Assembly (NCBI RefSeq): GCF_000725385.1
Contig: NZ_CP008884.1
Location: 3,534,001 to 3,598,000, forward strand
Length of the DNA: 64,000 nt
DNA from: Dyella japonica A8
GTDB taxonomy: Bacteria > Pseudomonadota > Gammaproteobacteria > Xanthomonadales > Rhodanobacteraceae
Direction of reading: 5' to 3'
A program made the translations under genes and the position numbers. Position 1 is the stretch's first letter. The number at the start of each line of letters is the position of its first letter. Shown piece after piece: positions 1 through 10,395 of this stretch. The notes under the pieces were generated by a model. That model did no database searches. It worked only from the letters and a program-made list of their open reading frames with translations, and was not told the DNA's origin.

Positions 1-345
1 CCCGGCACCGAAGTGCTGGCCACCTACGCGGATCACTATTACGCCGGCAAGGCCGCTGCCACCACGCGTCGCCTCGGCAAGGGCAGCGTCACCATGATCG
101 GCGTGTCCACCGATGACGGGGCGCTGGAGCGGGAGATCGTGCGCAGCGTTTACCAGCGTGCCGGCGTCGCCATCGAAGACCTGCCTAAGGGCGTCTTCCA
201 CGAATGGCGCGGTGGCTACGACTTCCTGATGAACTACAACCCCGCCCCGTTCCAACCCACGCTGCCTGCCGGCGCGACGATCGTGCACGGCAAGGTGCCA
301 CTGGCGCCGGCGCAGGCGCTGGTGTGGAAAACAGCGACACCGTAG
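1..345 (+). CDS. Beta-galactosidase (GH42-type), C-terminal fragment
   Basis: Only the last 114 codons are inside the window; the frame is open from base 1, so the gene begins upstream. The sequence (ATYADHYYAGKAAATTRRLGKG, then an EWRGGYDFLMNYNP segment and a beta-rich tail ending PAQALVWK) matches the trimerisation and C-terminal beta-sandwich region of GH42 beta-galactosidases, which hydrolyse terminal beta-D-galactosides. No catalytic Glu is visible because those lie upstream. The call rests on family resemblance of the tail only; another glycosidase with the same C-terminal fold is possible. A convergent DUF455 gene follows after a pair of dispersed repeats. Confidence 0.75.
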   Translation, partial: PGTEVLATYADHYYAGKAAATTRRLGKGSVTMIGVSTDDGALEREIVRSVYQRAGVAIEDLPKGVFHEWRGGYDFLMNYNPAPFQPTLPAGATIVHGKVPLAPAQALVWKTATP

Positions 346-365
346 AACCAGTGCGGGCTCCTGTT

Positions 366-498
366 CGTCATTCCGGCGCAGGCCGGAATCCAGTGGCCGC
401 AGTGGTTGGTCATCGCGCTGCCATGACATAAGGGCTGCCGGAATTTCGCGAAAACTGATCGTTGTCGCTACTGGATTCCGGCCTGCGCCGGAATGACG
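366..498. repeat. Inverted pair of REP-like elements
   Basis: Bases 366-394 and 470-498 are perfect reverse complements (29 bp), separated by 75 bases. Each arm holds the internal dyad ATTCCGGC...GCCGGAAT. The same core recurs at 63063-63100/63206-63243 and, degenerate, at 26886-26911. The pair fills the space between two convergent genes, where it could also act as a bidirectional hairpin. Confidence 0.85.
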
Positions 499-522
499 AG
501 CAATAGGCGGGGCGCGCTGTCG

Positions 523-1335
523 CTACGACAGCATGGCGAGTTCGGTCAGGCGATCAAGCTCTTCATCATCGAAACCCGCCAGCAACCGCGCCGGACGATT
601 GAACGGACCGCGCAGGTTGCGCCCCATGTAATCGCGCAACAGATCCAGGAAGGTCTCCCGGGGATCCAGCCCGTCGCGCTCGCAGCAGTGCCGGAACCAG
701 CGCGTTCCCGCCGCCACGTGCGCCACTTCCTCGCGCAGGATCACCTCGAGGATGGCCACGGTGCGGTCATCACCCACAGACACCAGCCGCTCGATCATGC
801 CCGGCGTCACGTCCAGCCCGCGCGCCTCAAGCACGCGCGGCACCAGGGCCATGCGCGCAGTGTCGTGATGCGCGGTTTTCTCCGCCATTTCCCACAGGCC
901 GTTGTGCGCGTCGAAATCGCCATAGGCGTGGCCCAGCTCGGCGAGGCGACCGGAGAGCATCGCGAAATGACGCGCTTCGTCGTGCGCGCAACTTGCCCAG
1001 TCGCGGTAGTAGCCGAGGGGCTTGCCACGGAACCGGTAGACGGCGTCCCAGGCGAGATTGATGGCGTTGAATTCGATATGCGCCACCGCGTGCACAAGCG
1101 CCGCGCGGCCTTCGGCGGACCCGAGGCCACGGTGTGGCACCTGCCGCTGCGGCACCAGCACGGGGCGCTCAGGGCGTCCTGGCGCACCGATGGGCTCGGG
1201 GGCCGGTGATGCGGCGTCAGGGCCCAGTTCGCCCGCAAGGAAGGCCTCCCACGCCGCATGCGTGAGGCGCAGCTTTTCCGCGGGATCGGTGGCGTCGAGG
1301 CAACGCTTGGCGGCGGCGTGGAGGTCGGCGGTCAT
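523..1335 (-). CDS. DUF455 ferritin-like protein
   Basis: A 270-residue soluble protein. It carries a ferritin-like helical core with metal-ligand style motifs: HIEFNAINLAWD, DEARHFAML and EEVAHV, the E/H pattern expected of a diiron four-helix bundle. DUF455 proteins have no settled enzymatic role, so the function is unknown beyond probable metal binding. The ATG at 1335 (MTADLHAAAKRC) is chosen because the family begins there; a longer frame reaches back to 1374 but would run into the inverted repeat. The gene lies downstream of purF on the same strand, separated from it by a strong hairpin, so it is probably transcribed separately. Confidence 0.85.
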   Translation of the reverse strand: MTADLHAAAKRCLDATDPAEKLRLTHAAWEAFLAGELGPDAASPAPEPIGAPGRPERPVLVPQRQVPHRGLGSAEGRAALVHAVAHIEFNAINLAWDAVYRFRGKPLGYYRDWASCAHDEARHFAMLSGRLAELGHAYGDFDAHNGLWEMAEKTAHHDTARMALVPRVLEARGLDVTPGMIERLVSVGDDRTVAILEVILREEVAHVAAGTRWFRHCCERDGLDPRETFLDLLRDYMGRNLRGPFNRPARLLAGFDDEELDRLTELAMLS

Positions 1336-1359
1336 GGGCGATGATCGCTGGGAAGATGG

Positions 1360-1436
1360 CCTGTGGGAGCGCACCCTGTGCGCGACTGCCGAAACCTCGA
1401 GGCAGGACAGTCGCGCACAGGGTGCGCTCCCACAGG
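1360..1436. repeat. 29-bp perfect inverted repeat after purF
   Basis: Arms 1360-1388 and 1408-1436 are perfect reverse complements with a 19-base loop. The arm contains GGGAGCGCACCCTGTGCGCG, a second dispersed-repeat type distinct from the ATTCCGGC family. It sits 10 bases past the purF stop and 24 bases before the DUF455 start, so it may end the purF transcript, although there is no clear T-run. Confidence 0.85.
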
Positions 1437-1446
1437 TGTGAACCCC

Positions 1447-2922
<1,476 letters not shown>

Positions 2923-2940
2923 GGTAGTAAAGCCTGTAAT

Positions 2941-3546
2941 TTAAGAACTGGTTGCCGGTGCGGCCGTGGTTGCGGCCGCGGGATGGATCTCGTGTCCGGT
3001 CGCTGGCGAAGCGCCCGGGATGCTCGCCGGCAAGGCGGGCAAATGGTCAAGCAAGGCCGGAGGATTGAGGTAATGGCGGACATTGTCCGGCACCCGCTCG
3101 CCCAGCCACGCAGCCACTCCCTTGAACTGCGGCAATAACACCGAATCGTGCCACCACGGATCGCGAATGAACGCGGTAAACCCGAGCAGGAACACCCCGA
3201 GCGTCACCAACAGCACGCCACGGGCAAAACCAAACACCATGCCCAGCAGGCGGTCGGTGCCGGACAACCCGGTACCCTCCACCAGCCGGCTCACCAGGAA
3301 GCGCACCAGCGCTCCCAGGATCAGCACCGCCACAAAGCAGGCGCCGTATCCGACGAAGATCCGTGCCGACGGCAGCTCGATATGGTGCTCGAGCCCTGTC
3401 GCCACGCTGGGGCCAAACGTCCAGGCCACCCAGAACGCGGCCGCCCAGATGCCCAGCGCCAGCACCTCGGAAATGAGGCCACGCCACAGGCCGATCAAGA
3501 CCGACACGCCCAGAACGGCAAGAATGATGTAATCGGCCCAATTCAC
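2941..3546 (-). CDS. cvpA: CvpA family inner-membrane protein
   Basis: A 201-residue inner-membrane protein with about four hydrophobic helices, starting MNWADYIILAVLGVSVLIGL, the family's typical N-terminus. CvpA was first linked to colicin V production and is now tied to envelope homeostasis; its molecular activity is unknown. The C-terminal 40 residues are Ala/Pro/Thr rich and probably disordered. It lies between the SPOR-domain gene (32 bases upstream) and purF (18 bases downstream), the conserved proteobacterial order, which supports the call. Confidence 0.93.
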   Translation of the reverse strand: MNWADYIILAVLGVSVLIGLWRGLISEVLALGIWAAAFWVAWTFGPSVATGLEHHIELPSARIFVGYGACFVAVLILGALVRFLVSRLVEGTGLSGTDRLLGMVFGFARGVLLVTLGVFLLGFTAFIRDPWWHDSVLLPQFKGVAAWLGERVPDNVRHYLNPPALLDHLPALPASIPGASPATGHEIHPAAATTAAPATSS

Positions 3547-3578
3547 CGGGTCACCTCACCGTGGGTACTGAGCGGCAT

Positions 3579-4652
3579 TCACGGGGCGGTGACGACGTTG
3601 CCGTCCACGCCCAGCTTGCCCTTGATCTGGTCGCGGATGCGCACCGCATCGGCGCGCTGCGTCTGCGGACCCGCGCGCACGCGCCACAGCTGCTTGCCGT
3701 TGGCATTGACCGAATCCACGTAGCCGTCGAAGCCATTGGCGCGCAATTTGTCGCGCAGCGCATTGGCGTCGGCCTGCGTGCCCATGGCGGCCACCTGCAC
3801 CGCCCAGCCGCCGGCACGCGACGATGCCGGCGCCGCAGAGCTGCCTGCAGCGGCCGTGGCTGCAGGCCTGGCGGCCGGCGGATCGTCCTGCGTGGGCGTC
3901 GAGGCGCTGCTTTCCAGGTGCGCCGGGGCACCCGGGATGGTCTGGGTGATCTTCAGGCGGGCGGCCTCCGCCGCCGCGCGGGATTCGAACGGGCCTGCGG
4001 TCACCAGCGTCAGCGACTTGCCGCCCTGGTTGATGGTGCGGCCGGAGGCGGCGTAGCCCAGTCCGCGCACGCGCTGGATCAGGCTCTGCGCGCTGGCGCT
4101 CGACGCATACGCGCTGAGATTGAGCGAATAGGCACCGTGGGCCGCCGTGGCCGGCGGCAGGGCGGGCTCCTGCTGCGCCGGAATGGCAGCCGCCTTGGCG
4201 GCAGTGGTGGTGGCGGAGCCCGTGACGGCCTGACCGCCCTTGCCCTGCACCGGAATCACCGGCTGCGCGGCGCTCGAACCCGGACGCGTCACCGTGGTCG
4301 GCTCCGGCTTCTGCCCGGCGGTGGGGTCGGTCTCCACGTCACGCGGGCGGCTGGAGCCGATGTTCACCGTTGCCAGCTGGTCGGTCGAGCCCACCGGGGC
4401 GGCCGAGGCGGCCGGCGTCGGTACGGCCGGCCGGGGTGCCGGCGCTGCCGTGGAAGCCGATGCCGCACCGGGCGTCAGGCTCATGGTCTTGGTCTGCAGG
4501 TCGCGATCGGGTGCCGGCGGAATGGCCAGGCTTACCGATTCGTCGCCACTCGCGGCCGGGGGATTGCTGGAGATGAACATCGGCACGATAAGCACAGCCA
4601 GCGCGATGAGAACGGCAGCTCCCAGCAGACGTGTTTTCAAGACGGGCTCCAA
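3579..4652 (-). CDS. SPOR-domain membrane protein (DedD-like), two SPOR repeats
   Basis: A 357-residue protein with one N-terminal transmembrane helix (about residues 8-26), a long Ala/Pro/Thr-rich periplasmic linker and SPOR-type repeats. SPOR domains bind denuded septal peptidoglycan, so the protein probably acts at the division site. The final repeat (GGWAVQVAAMGTQADANALR, about residues 281-357) is clear. An earlier segment (YSLNLSAYASSASAQSLIQR to about residue 245) has the same layout and looks like a second, more diverged SPOR domain; E. coli DedD has one. The position between folC and cvpA is the conserved place of dedD. The gap to folC is 49 bases. Confidence 0.88.
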   Translation of the reverse strand: MEPVLKTRLLGAAVLIALAVLIVPMFISSNPPAASGDESVSLAIPPAPDRDLQTKTMSLTPGAASASTAAPAPRPAVPTPAASAAPVGSTDQLATVNIGSSRPRDVETDPTAGQKPEPTTVTRPGSSAAQPVIPVQGKGGQAVTGSATTTAAKAAAIPAQQEPALPPATAAHGAYSLNLSAYASSASAQSLIQRVRGLGYAASGRTINQGGKSLTLVTAGPFESRAAAEAARLKITQTIPGAPAHLESSASTPTQDDPPAARPAATAAAGSSAAPASSRAGGWAVQVAAMGTQADANALRDKLRANGFDGYVDSVNANGKQLWRVRAGPQTQRADAVRIRDQIKGKLGVDGNVVTAP

Positions 4653-4701
4653 ACGGCAGGGGGTGCGAGAACGCGGCGATTATACCTGCCCTTGCCGTCA
4701 C

Positions 4702-5994
4702 TCAGGCCGAATCGGGCGTGCCCGATTCAGCAAGCACCGCCGAGGCGACGAAGAATGAGCCAAACGCCAGCACGCATTCGCCGGTTTTCGCGGCGGAGCG
4801 CGCGGCGTTCAGCGCCGTGGAAACATCGGCGTGGGCATCGAAGCGAGCATCCGGCAGCACCGCCAGCAGCTGGTCAGCCAGCGCATCGGCTGCCAGGCCA
4901 CGTGGCGTGTCCCGCTCAAGCCCGGCCAGGTGCCAGTGCGCAATGCGGCCACCCAGGGCGCGGATCACGCCGGCAACATCCTTGTCCGACAGCGCGCCGT
5001 ACACCGCGTGCACCCGTACGCCAGGCCGCGCGTCCAGCCACTCGGCCAGCGCGCGCGCCGCCTGCGGGTTGTGGCCGACGTCCACCACCAGCTCAGGATC
5101 GCCGCCCAACACCTGCAGGCGTGCCGCCACACGCGCCGACCGGATGCCGCTTGCCGCCACCGTGGCGAGATCCATCGTGGCCAGCGAGGCGTCGATGCCT
5201 TGCAAGGCATGCAGGGCCGCCACCGACGTCGCGGCGTTGGCGTACTGCACCGGCGCCGTCAATCCCGGATCAGGCAGCGACAGCGCCAGGCCGTCGCGGT
5301 GCCGCCACTGCCAGCCGCGGGGCTCGCGCTGCACGGTGAAATCCACGCCGGCCCGCTCGACCACGGCGCCGATACGCGCCAGTGCCTGCAGCAAACCGGC
5401 CGGCGGATCGGCTTCACCGACGATGGCCGGACGCCCTGCCCGCGCAATGCCAGCCTTCTCCACCCCAATGCTGTCGCGATCCGGCCCCAGCCAATCCATA
5501 TGGTCGAGATCGACCGTGGTGATCACGGCCACGTCGGCATCCACGATGTTGACGGCGTCCAGCCGGCCACCCAGCCCCACCTCCAGCACAGCCACGTCCA
5601 GCGCGGCACGGGCGAACAGGTCCAGCGCGGCGAGCGTGCCGAACTCGAAGTAAGTCAGCGGAATCTCGCCGCGCGCCGCTTCGATACGCTCGAAGCTCGC
5701 CACCAGCGCGTCATCGCCGGCATCGCGCCCTTCGAGGCGGATCCGCTCGCGGTAATGCAGCAGATGCGGCGAGGTGTAGCAGCCCACGCGCTGGCCACCC
5801 GCCGTGAGCATGGCTTCCAGCATGGCCACCGTCGAGCCCTTGCCGTTAGTGCCGCCCACGGTGATCACGCGGCGTGCCGGTGCCGGCGCGCCCATGCGCT
5901 GCCACACCTCCCGCACGCGGTCCAGGCCCAGCTCGATGCTGCGCACGTTCACGCGTTCCTGGTAGGACAGCCATTCGTCGAGGGTACGGGTCAT
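4702..5994 (-). CDS. folC: Bifunctional dihydrofolate/folylpolyglutamate synthase FolC
   Basis: Joins L-glutamate to dihydropteroate and extends the polyglutamate tail of folates. Length 430 residues is typical. The Mur-ligase-type P-loop GGTNGKGST is at residues 47-55, and the central domain (AVITTVDLDHMDWLGPDRDSI) and the C-terminal domain (VVDVGHNPQAARALAEWL) are both present. The gene heads the folC, SPOR, cvpA, purF run and is preceded by a GNAT gene with a 15-base gap, so the transcript may start further upstream. Folate and purine synthesis are metabolically linked, which fits the clustering. Confidence 0.97.
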   Translation of the reverse strand: MTRTLDEWLSYQERVNVRSIELGLDRVREVWQRMGAPAPARRVITVGGTNGKGSTVAMLEAMLTAGGQRVGCYTSPHLLHYRERIRLEGRDAGDDALVASFERIEAARGEIPLTYFEFGTLAALDLFARAALDVAVLEVGLGGRLDAVNIVDADVAVITTVDLDHMDWLGPDRDSIGVEKAGIARAGRPAIVGEADPPAGLLQALARIGAVVERAGVDFTVQREPRGWQWRHRDGLALSLPDPGLTAPVQYANAATSVAALHALQGIDASLATMDLATVAASGIRSARVAARLQVLGGDPELVVDVGHNPQAARALAEWLDARPGVRVHAVYGALSDKDVAGVIRALGGRIAHWHLAGLERDTPRGLAADALADQLLAVLPDARFDAHADVSTALNAARSAAKTGECVLAFGSFFVASAVLAESGTPDSA

Positions 5995-6009
5995 GTGTGC
6001 AGTGAGTAC

Positions 6010-6606
6010 TCAGGCGTCCAGCGGACGCAGCCAGAAACGCAGGCGATGGGACGAGGATTCAAAGGCGCCAGTCTCGGTCCAGTCCAGCGTGCAGAACATG
6101 TTGTCCTGCCGCTGGTAGCCGCGCCCGGTCCAGAAGGCGTCATTGGATCGGTAACCGGCAGGCTGGCGCGAGTCGTTGGCTGCGCGCTCCACCGCGCAGA
6201 ACGCCGTCCAGCGATAGCCGGGCAAGGCGCGCGCATGGCGCTCGCGCGCGTCGAAGAAGCGATGGCCAAGGCCCTGCCCCCGGTAGGCCGGCAGCAGCAC
6301 CGATTCGCCGAAGTAGAACACCTCGCCGAGCATCATGCCGTGTTCGATGAAGGGCTGCTGGATGGAAGCCACCTCATCGACCAGCGGGATGCCCGTCGAG
6401 CATCCCACCACCCGGTCGCCGTCCAGCGCCAGCACGAACACGCTGCGCCGCGAGCGCGCGTACGCGTCCAGATAGCGCTGCTCGTAGGCCATGTCACCGT
6501 CGTACAAATAGGGATAGTCGCGGAAAACCTCGATGCGCAGCCGCGCGAGTTCCGGCAGGTGCGGACGCACCGCCTCGCCCACGCTGGTGAGGATGCGCAC
6601 CGTCAC
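6010..6606 (-). CDS. GNAT family N-acetyltransferase
   Basis: A 198-residue cytoplasmic protein. The acetyl-CoA pyrophosphate loop is visible in LLPAYRGQGLGHRFFDAR (the Q/RxxGxG/A pattern) in the middle of the protein, and the surrounding strand/helix order is that of a GNAT fold. The substrate cannot be read from sequence. It is tightly packed between the SnoaL-like gene (3 bases upstream) and folC (15 bases downstream), so all three probably share a transcript, although no functional link to folate synthesis is evident. Confidence 0.85.
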   Translation of the reverse strand: MTVRILTSVGEAVRPHLPELARLRIEVFRDYPYLYDGDMAYEQRYLDAYARSRRSVFVLALDGDRVVGCSTGIPLVDEVASIQQPFIEHGMMLGEVFYFGESVLLPAYRGQGLGHRFFDARERHARALPGYRWTAFCAVERAANDSRQPAGYRSNDAFWTGRGYQRQDNMFCTLDWTETGAFESSSHRLRFWLRPLDA

Positions 6607-6609
6607 GGC

Positions 6610-7017
6610 TCAGCCCTCGGCAACCTGCGCGATCCAGTCCTGCAGGTTGTAGTAGTTGCTGATGCGCGCGATGCGCCCGTCGCGGATGTCGAAGAACGCG
6701 CCGCCCGGCAGGGCATAGCGCTGGCCCCGCGCAGGCGGCAGGCCTTCGTCATCGGCCAGGTACTGGCCGTGCACCACGTACTCAGCGGCGGCGCGCATGT
6801 CATCGGCGCCCTGCAGCAGTACGATGTCGCGCAGTTCCTCGCGGTAGCTGCGATTCATGCGTGCCAGGAAGCTGCGGAACGCCTCCCGCCCGGTTTCGCG
6901 GTGCCCCTGGTTGATGTCATGTGCCACGTCGTCCGTCAGGCAGTCGAGCATGGCCTCCCAGTCGCCGCGATTGAACGCGTCGTAGTAACGGGCGACCAGG
7001 GCGGTGCTGGATGACAT
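6610..7017 (-). CDS. SnoaL/NTF2-like (ketosteroid isomerase-like) protein
   Basis: A 135-residue single-domain protein with the alpha+beta barrel pattern of the NTF2-like superfamily: helix-rich start (ALVARYYDAFNRGDWEAMLD), FDIRDGRIARISNYYNLQDW near the end. The pocket of such proteins binds small hydrophobic molecules, and some are isomerases or cyclases; this one's ligand is unknown. The ATG at 7017 is preferred over the in-frame start at 7047 because the family begins with this helix and a CAGGA ribosome site lies 8-12 bases upstream. It is first in the string leading to folC. Confidence 0.8.
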   Translation of the reverse strand: MSSSTALVARYYDAFNRGDWEAMLDCLTDDVAHDINQGHRETGREAFRSFLARMNRSYREELRDIVLLQGADDMRAAAEYVVHGQYLADDEGLPPARGQRYALPGGAFFDIRDGRIARISNYYNLQDWIAQVAEG

Positions 7018-7118
7018 GGCGGCGTCCTGCGGGGAAACGGGGCGCACAGCTTAAAGCATGTGCCGCCGCCGTGATCGCCGTTCACTTTCCCGGGGCCGGC
7101 GCGCAGGGCCGGCTTCGC

Positions 7119-7277
7119 TCAGAAATGCACGCCGGTGGCTCGCAGTGCCCAGTACATGCCGAACAGGGTCCAGAACGTTTTCTTCAGCGCCCGGCCCGCA
7201 AGCAGCGCAACCAGCAGGCCCAGCAGCAGCGGCATGTGTTTTTCGAGCGTACTGCGGGTGTCGTTGATGATGTTCAC
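7119..7277 (-). CDS. Small membrane protein, 52 residues, unknown function
   Basis: A short gene with a GTG start at 7277 and an excellent GGAGG ribosome site 8 bases upstream. The product has a polar N-terminus (VNIINDTRSTLEKH), one hydrophobic helix (about residues 15-30, MPLLLGLLVALLAG), a basic turn (RALKK) and a second, shorter aromatic hydrophobic stretch. It is probably an inner-membrane protein. The family is not recognised. The ribosome site is buried in the hairpin at 7285-7314. It lies 99 bases after the metal ATPase on the same strand, so it may be read from that operon. Confidence 0.6.
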   Translation of the reverse strand: MNIINDTRSTLEKHMPLLLGLLVALLAGRALKKTFWTLFGMYWALRATGVHF

Positions 7278-7284
7278 TGTGAAG

Positions 7285-7314
7285 TCCTCCCCGCACCCTA
7301 TCGGTGCGGGAGGA
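7285..7314 (-). promoter_or_regulatory. Hairpin sequestering the ribosome binding site
   Basis: On the minus strand, TCCTCCCGCACC (7314-7303) can pair with GGTGCGGGGAGGA (7297-7285): a 12-bp GC-rich stem with one bulged G and a 5-base loop. The 3' arm contains the GGAGG of the 52-codon gene starting at 7277, so the folded RNA would hide the ribosome site. This is the layout of a translational switch or RNA thermometer. With no T-run after it, it is a poor intrinsic terminator. Confidence 0.6.
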
Positions 7315-7376
7315 ATCATCCGCCCCGCCCCGTTTCCGAGGCAGGGCGCGACGTCAGCCATCGCAGGTGACAAGCA

Positions 7377-9860
7377 TCACAAGGCCGCGCGGCGCAGGCG
7401 CAGGGCGTTGGTCACCACGGATACCGAGGACAGGCTCATCGCCAGCGCCGCCACCATCGGCGACAGCATCAGGCCAAGCAGCGGGTACAACAGGCCGGCT
7501 GCCAGCGGCACGCCCACCGCGTTGTAGACGAAGGCGAAGAACAGGTTCTGGCGGATATTGCGCACCGTGGCTTGCGACAGCGCCCTGGCCCGCACGATGG
7601 CGGTGAGCTCGCCCTTCACCAGGGTCACCTGCGCACTTTCCATGGCGATGTCGGTGCCGCTGCCCATGGCGATGCCGACGTCGGCCACGGCGAGCGCGGG
7701 CGCGTCGTTGATGCCGTCACCGGCCATGGCTACGCGATGTCCCTGCGCTCGCAGTTGCTGGACCACTGCGGCCTTGTCGGTGGGCGATACCTCCGCGTGC
7801 ACCTCATCGATGCCCAGCGAACCGGCCACTGCCTTGGCGGTGGCAAGGTTGTCGCCCGTCAGCATCACGATGCGCAGGCCGGCCGCATGCAGGTCGCGGA
7901 TCGCCTGCGGCGTGCTCGCTTTCACGCGATCCGCCACGGCCATCAGGCCGGCCAGTTCGCCATCGACAGCCAGGAACATCACCGTGGCACCTTCGCCGCG
8001 CAACGCGTCGGCCTTCGCCAGCGCCGCGGGTGCCGGCTGCACGCCGATGTTCGATAGCAAACGCAGGTTGCCCAGCGCCACGGCATGGCCATCCACTTCG
8101 CCTTCCACACCCGCACCGGTCAGGGTGCGGAAATGTGCCACCGGCGGCACTGCCACCTGCTCCGCCGCCGCGCCGGCGAGGATCGCCCGGGCCAGCGGAT
8201 GTTCGCTGGGACGCTCCAGTGCCGCCGCCATCGCCAGCAGGCGTTCGCGCGGCTGGCCGCCAAGGCTCACCACCTCCTTCAGCGTGGGCTTGCCCCCGGT
8301 CAACGTGCCGGTCTTGTCGACCACCAGCGTGTCGATGCCGCGCAGCGATTCGATGGCAGCTGCATCGCGGAACAACACGCCGTTCTGCGCCGCACGGCCG
8401 CTGGCCACCATGATGGAGATCGGCGTGGCAAGGCCAAGCGCGCATGGACAGGCAATGATCAGCACCGACACCGCCGAAATCAGCGCATAAGCGAGCTTCG
8501 GATCGGGCCCCAGCCACGCCCACAGTGCGAAGGCCAACGCCGCGACGGCAACCACCGCCGGCACGAACCACGCCGCCACCCGGTCGGCTACGCGTTGCAG
8601 CGGCGCCTTGCTGCGCTGCGCCTGCGCCACCAGCGTGACGATCTGCGACAGCATGGTTTCCGCACCGACCTTGTCGGCACGCATCAACAGCGCGCCATCC
8701 TGGTTCACCGTGCCGCCCGTGACACGCTCGCCCCGCGTTTTGCCGACGGGCAGCGGCTCGCCGGTGAGCATGGATTCGTCCACGTGGCTGCTGCCATCGA
8801 TCACCACGCCATCCACCGGCACTTTCTCGCCGGGACGCACGCGCAGCGTATCCCCGGCATGCACCTCGTCCAGCGGCACATCGTGTTCACTGCCGTCAGC
8901 ACCCACGAGGCGCGCCGTCTTCGGCGCCAGCCCCAGCAGGGCCTTGAGTGCGGCGCCGGTGCGACGGCGCGCGCGCAGCTCGAGGAAATCACCCAGCGTC
9001 ACCAGCGTCACGATCACCGCCGCCGATTCGAAATACACGCCAACCCGGCCATGCATGTCGCGAAATCCCGCAGGGAACAGCGACGGCATCAGGAATGCCA
9101 CGGCGCTGTAGAGCCACGCCACGCCCGTGCCCAGCGCGATCAGCGTGTACATGTTCGGTGACCAGGGTTTCAGCGACTGCCAGCCGCGCGCAAAGAACGG
9201 CGCACCACCCCACAGCACGACCACGGTGGACAGCAAGGCCTCGGCCCACGCCGCCATGCCACCCCACGGAGAAGGCAGGTGCCAGCCAAACAGATGCGGC
9301 CCCATCGCCAGCAGAAACACCGGCAAGGTCAACGCCACCAGCGACCAGAAACGGCGCGACATGGCGGCAAGCTCGTGGCCGTCATCCTCGTCGAGGCTGG
9401 GCATCATCGGTTCCAGCGCCATGCCGCACTTCGGGCAATGCCCCGGCCCGATCTGCTGCACTTCCGGGTGCATCGGACAGGTATACATCGCGCCCGCCAG
9501 CGCCGCCGGGGCCGGCGTGTCGGCCGGCGTCAGGTAGCGCGCCGGATCGGCGAGGAACTTATCCTTGCAACGCTGCGCGCAGAAATAGAACGTCTCGCCA
9601 TCGTGTTCCGCCTGATGCTTCGCGGTGGACGGATCCACCGTCATGCCGCATACCGGATCCTTCGTCGTGTGGGCGGCGTGGTCGTGATGCGCCCCATGCC
9701 CATGCTGATGGTCGTGCTGATGGTCGTGGTGCCGGGCATGATCATGATGTGCGTGCGTCGAAGCGATAACGGCTGAGGCATCTCCACCACAACAGGACGC
9801 CTGGGTCGCCGGTGCGGGCTGCGGCTTCGCATGACAGCAGCCGTGTTCTTCCATGCTCAT
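7377..9860 (-). CDS. Copper-type heavy-metal P1B-ATPase with YHS domain
   Basis: An 827-residue inner-membrane pump that exports monovalent copper or silver using ATP. From the N-terminus: a Cys/His-rich tail (about residues 8-64), a YHS metal-binding domain (KDPVCGM, about 66-110), a second Cys module (YTCPMHPE to CPKCGMALE, about 126-153), then the pump core with the CPC metal site (C471-P-C473), phosphorylation motif DKTGT (D515), TGDN and [11 protein letters not shown] points to Cu(I)/Ag(I), as in CopA. The ATG at 9860 overlaps the stop of the merR gene by ATGA; the frame is open much further upstream but the leading part is antisense-like. Operon with the MerR gene. Confidence 0.93.
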   Translation of the reverse strand: MSMEEHGCCHAKPQPAPATQASCCGGDASAVIASTHAHHDHARHHDHQHDHQHGHGAHHDHAAHTTKDPVCGMTVDPSTAKHQAEHDGETFYFCAQRCKDKFLADPARYLTPADTPAPAALAGAMYTCPMHPEVQQIGPGHCPKCGMALEPMMPSLDEDDGHELAAMSRRFWSLVALTLPVFLLAMGPHLFGWHLPSPWGGMAAWAEALLSTVVVLWGGAPFFARGWQSLKPWSPNMYTLIALGTGVAWLYSAVAFLMPSLFPAGFRDMHGRVGVYFESAAVIVTLVTLGDFLELRARRRTGAALKALLGLAPKTARLVGADGSEHDVPLDEVHAGDTLRVRPGEKVPVDGVVIDGSSHVDESMLTGEPLPVGKTRGERVTGGTVNQDGALLMRADKVGAETMLSQIVTLVAQAQRSKAPLQRVADRVAAWFVPAVVAVAALAFALWAWLGPDPKLAYALISAVSVLIIACPCALGLATPISIMVASGRAAQNGVLFRDAAAIESLRGIDTLVVDKTGTLTGGKPTLKEVVSLGGQPRERLLAMAAALERPSEHPLARAILAGAAAEQVAVPPVAHFRTLTGAGVEGEVDGHAVALGNLRLLSNIGVQPAPAALAKADALRGEGATVMFLAVDGELAGLMAVADRVKASTPQAIRDLHAAGLRIVMLTGDNLATAKAVAGSLGIDEVHAEVSPTDKAAVVQQLRAQGHRVAMAGDGINDAPALAVADVGIAMGSGTDIAMESAQVTLVKGELTAIVRARALSQATVRNIRQNLFFAFVYNAVGVPLAAGLLYPLLGLMLSPMVAALAMSLSSVSVVTNALRLRRAAL

Positions 9861-10282
9861 GCCTCGTCCTCTGCATCGGTCAGCGCTTTCAGGATGGGGC
9901 ACTGGTCTGGCGAGCCGTGCCCCGGGCAGGCCTCGATCAGCTGTTCCAGCCCGTCGCGCACGCGGGTCAATTCCGCAATGCGTTCGTCGATGGCGGCCAG
10001 GCGTTCCTCCGCGCGCTTCTTCACCGCCTTCACCCCGCGTTGCCGGTCGGCGGAGAGCGACAGCAGGTCGCGGATCTCCTCCAGCGTAAAGCCCAGGTCT
10101 TTCGCCCGGCGGATGAAACGCAACTGCCGCACCGCGCCTTCGTCGTAACTGCGATAGCCGGAGGCCCGTCGCAACGGTTCGGGCAGCAGCCCTTCGCGCT
10201 CGTAATAGCGGATCGTGTCGATAGCCACGCCGACGCGCCTGGCGACGGCCCCGATGGTCATGGAGGTATGAGGGGTGTTCAT
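9857..10282 (-). CDS. MerR family metal-responsive regulator (CueR-like)
   Basis: A 141-residue activator/repressor with the N-terminal winged HTH ([27 protein letters not shown]), a long dimerisation helix and a C-terminal metal loop [10 protein letters not shown]. The two Cys flanking the loop are the CueR/CadR-type ligands. It should distort its own promoter when metal is bound and so switch on the downstream P-ATPase. Start choice: the ATG at 10282 coincides with the transcription start predicted from the -10 box at 10289-10294, so it would be leaderless. The ATG at 10261 matches the usual family start but has no ribosome site. Confidence 0.88.
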   Translation of the reverse strand: MNTPHTSMTIGAVARRVGVAIDTIRYYEREGLLPEPLRRASGYRSYDEGAVRQLRFIRRAKDLGFTLEEIRDLLSLSADRQRGVKAVKKRAEERLAAIDERIAELTRVRDGLEQLIEACPGHGSPDQCPILKALTDAEDEA

Positions 10283-10288
10283 GGGCAA

Positions 10289-10320
10289 AGTCTAGACCCT
10301 TGATCAAGGTCTAGAGTCAA
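10289..10320 (-). promoter_or_regulatory. MerR-type promoter/operator of the metal operon
   Basis: Reading on the minus strand, a -35 box TTGACT (10320-10315) and a -10 box TAGACT (10294-10289) are 20 bp apart, the over-long spacer that defines MerR-controlled promoters. A dyad fills the spacer: TCTAGACC and GGTCTAGA (10291-10298 and 10308-10315) around TTGATCAA. The regulator gene and pump lie directly downstream, so this is an autoregulated operon promoter. Confidence 0.85.
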
Positions 10321-10395
10321 GCCCTAATGCTGCTGATAGCTCCTGTCGAAGACCCTTAACCTTGGCACTGATGTCTCTAACCTTGTCATTGGCCC

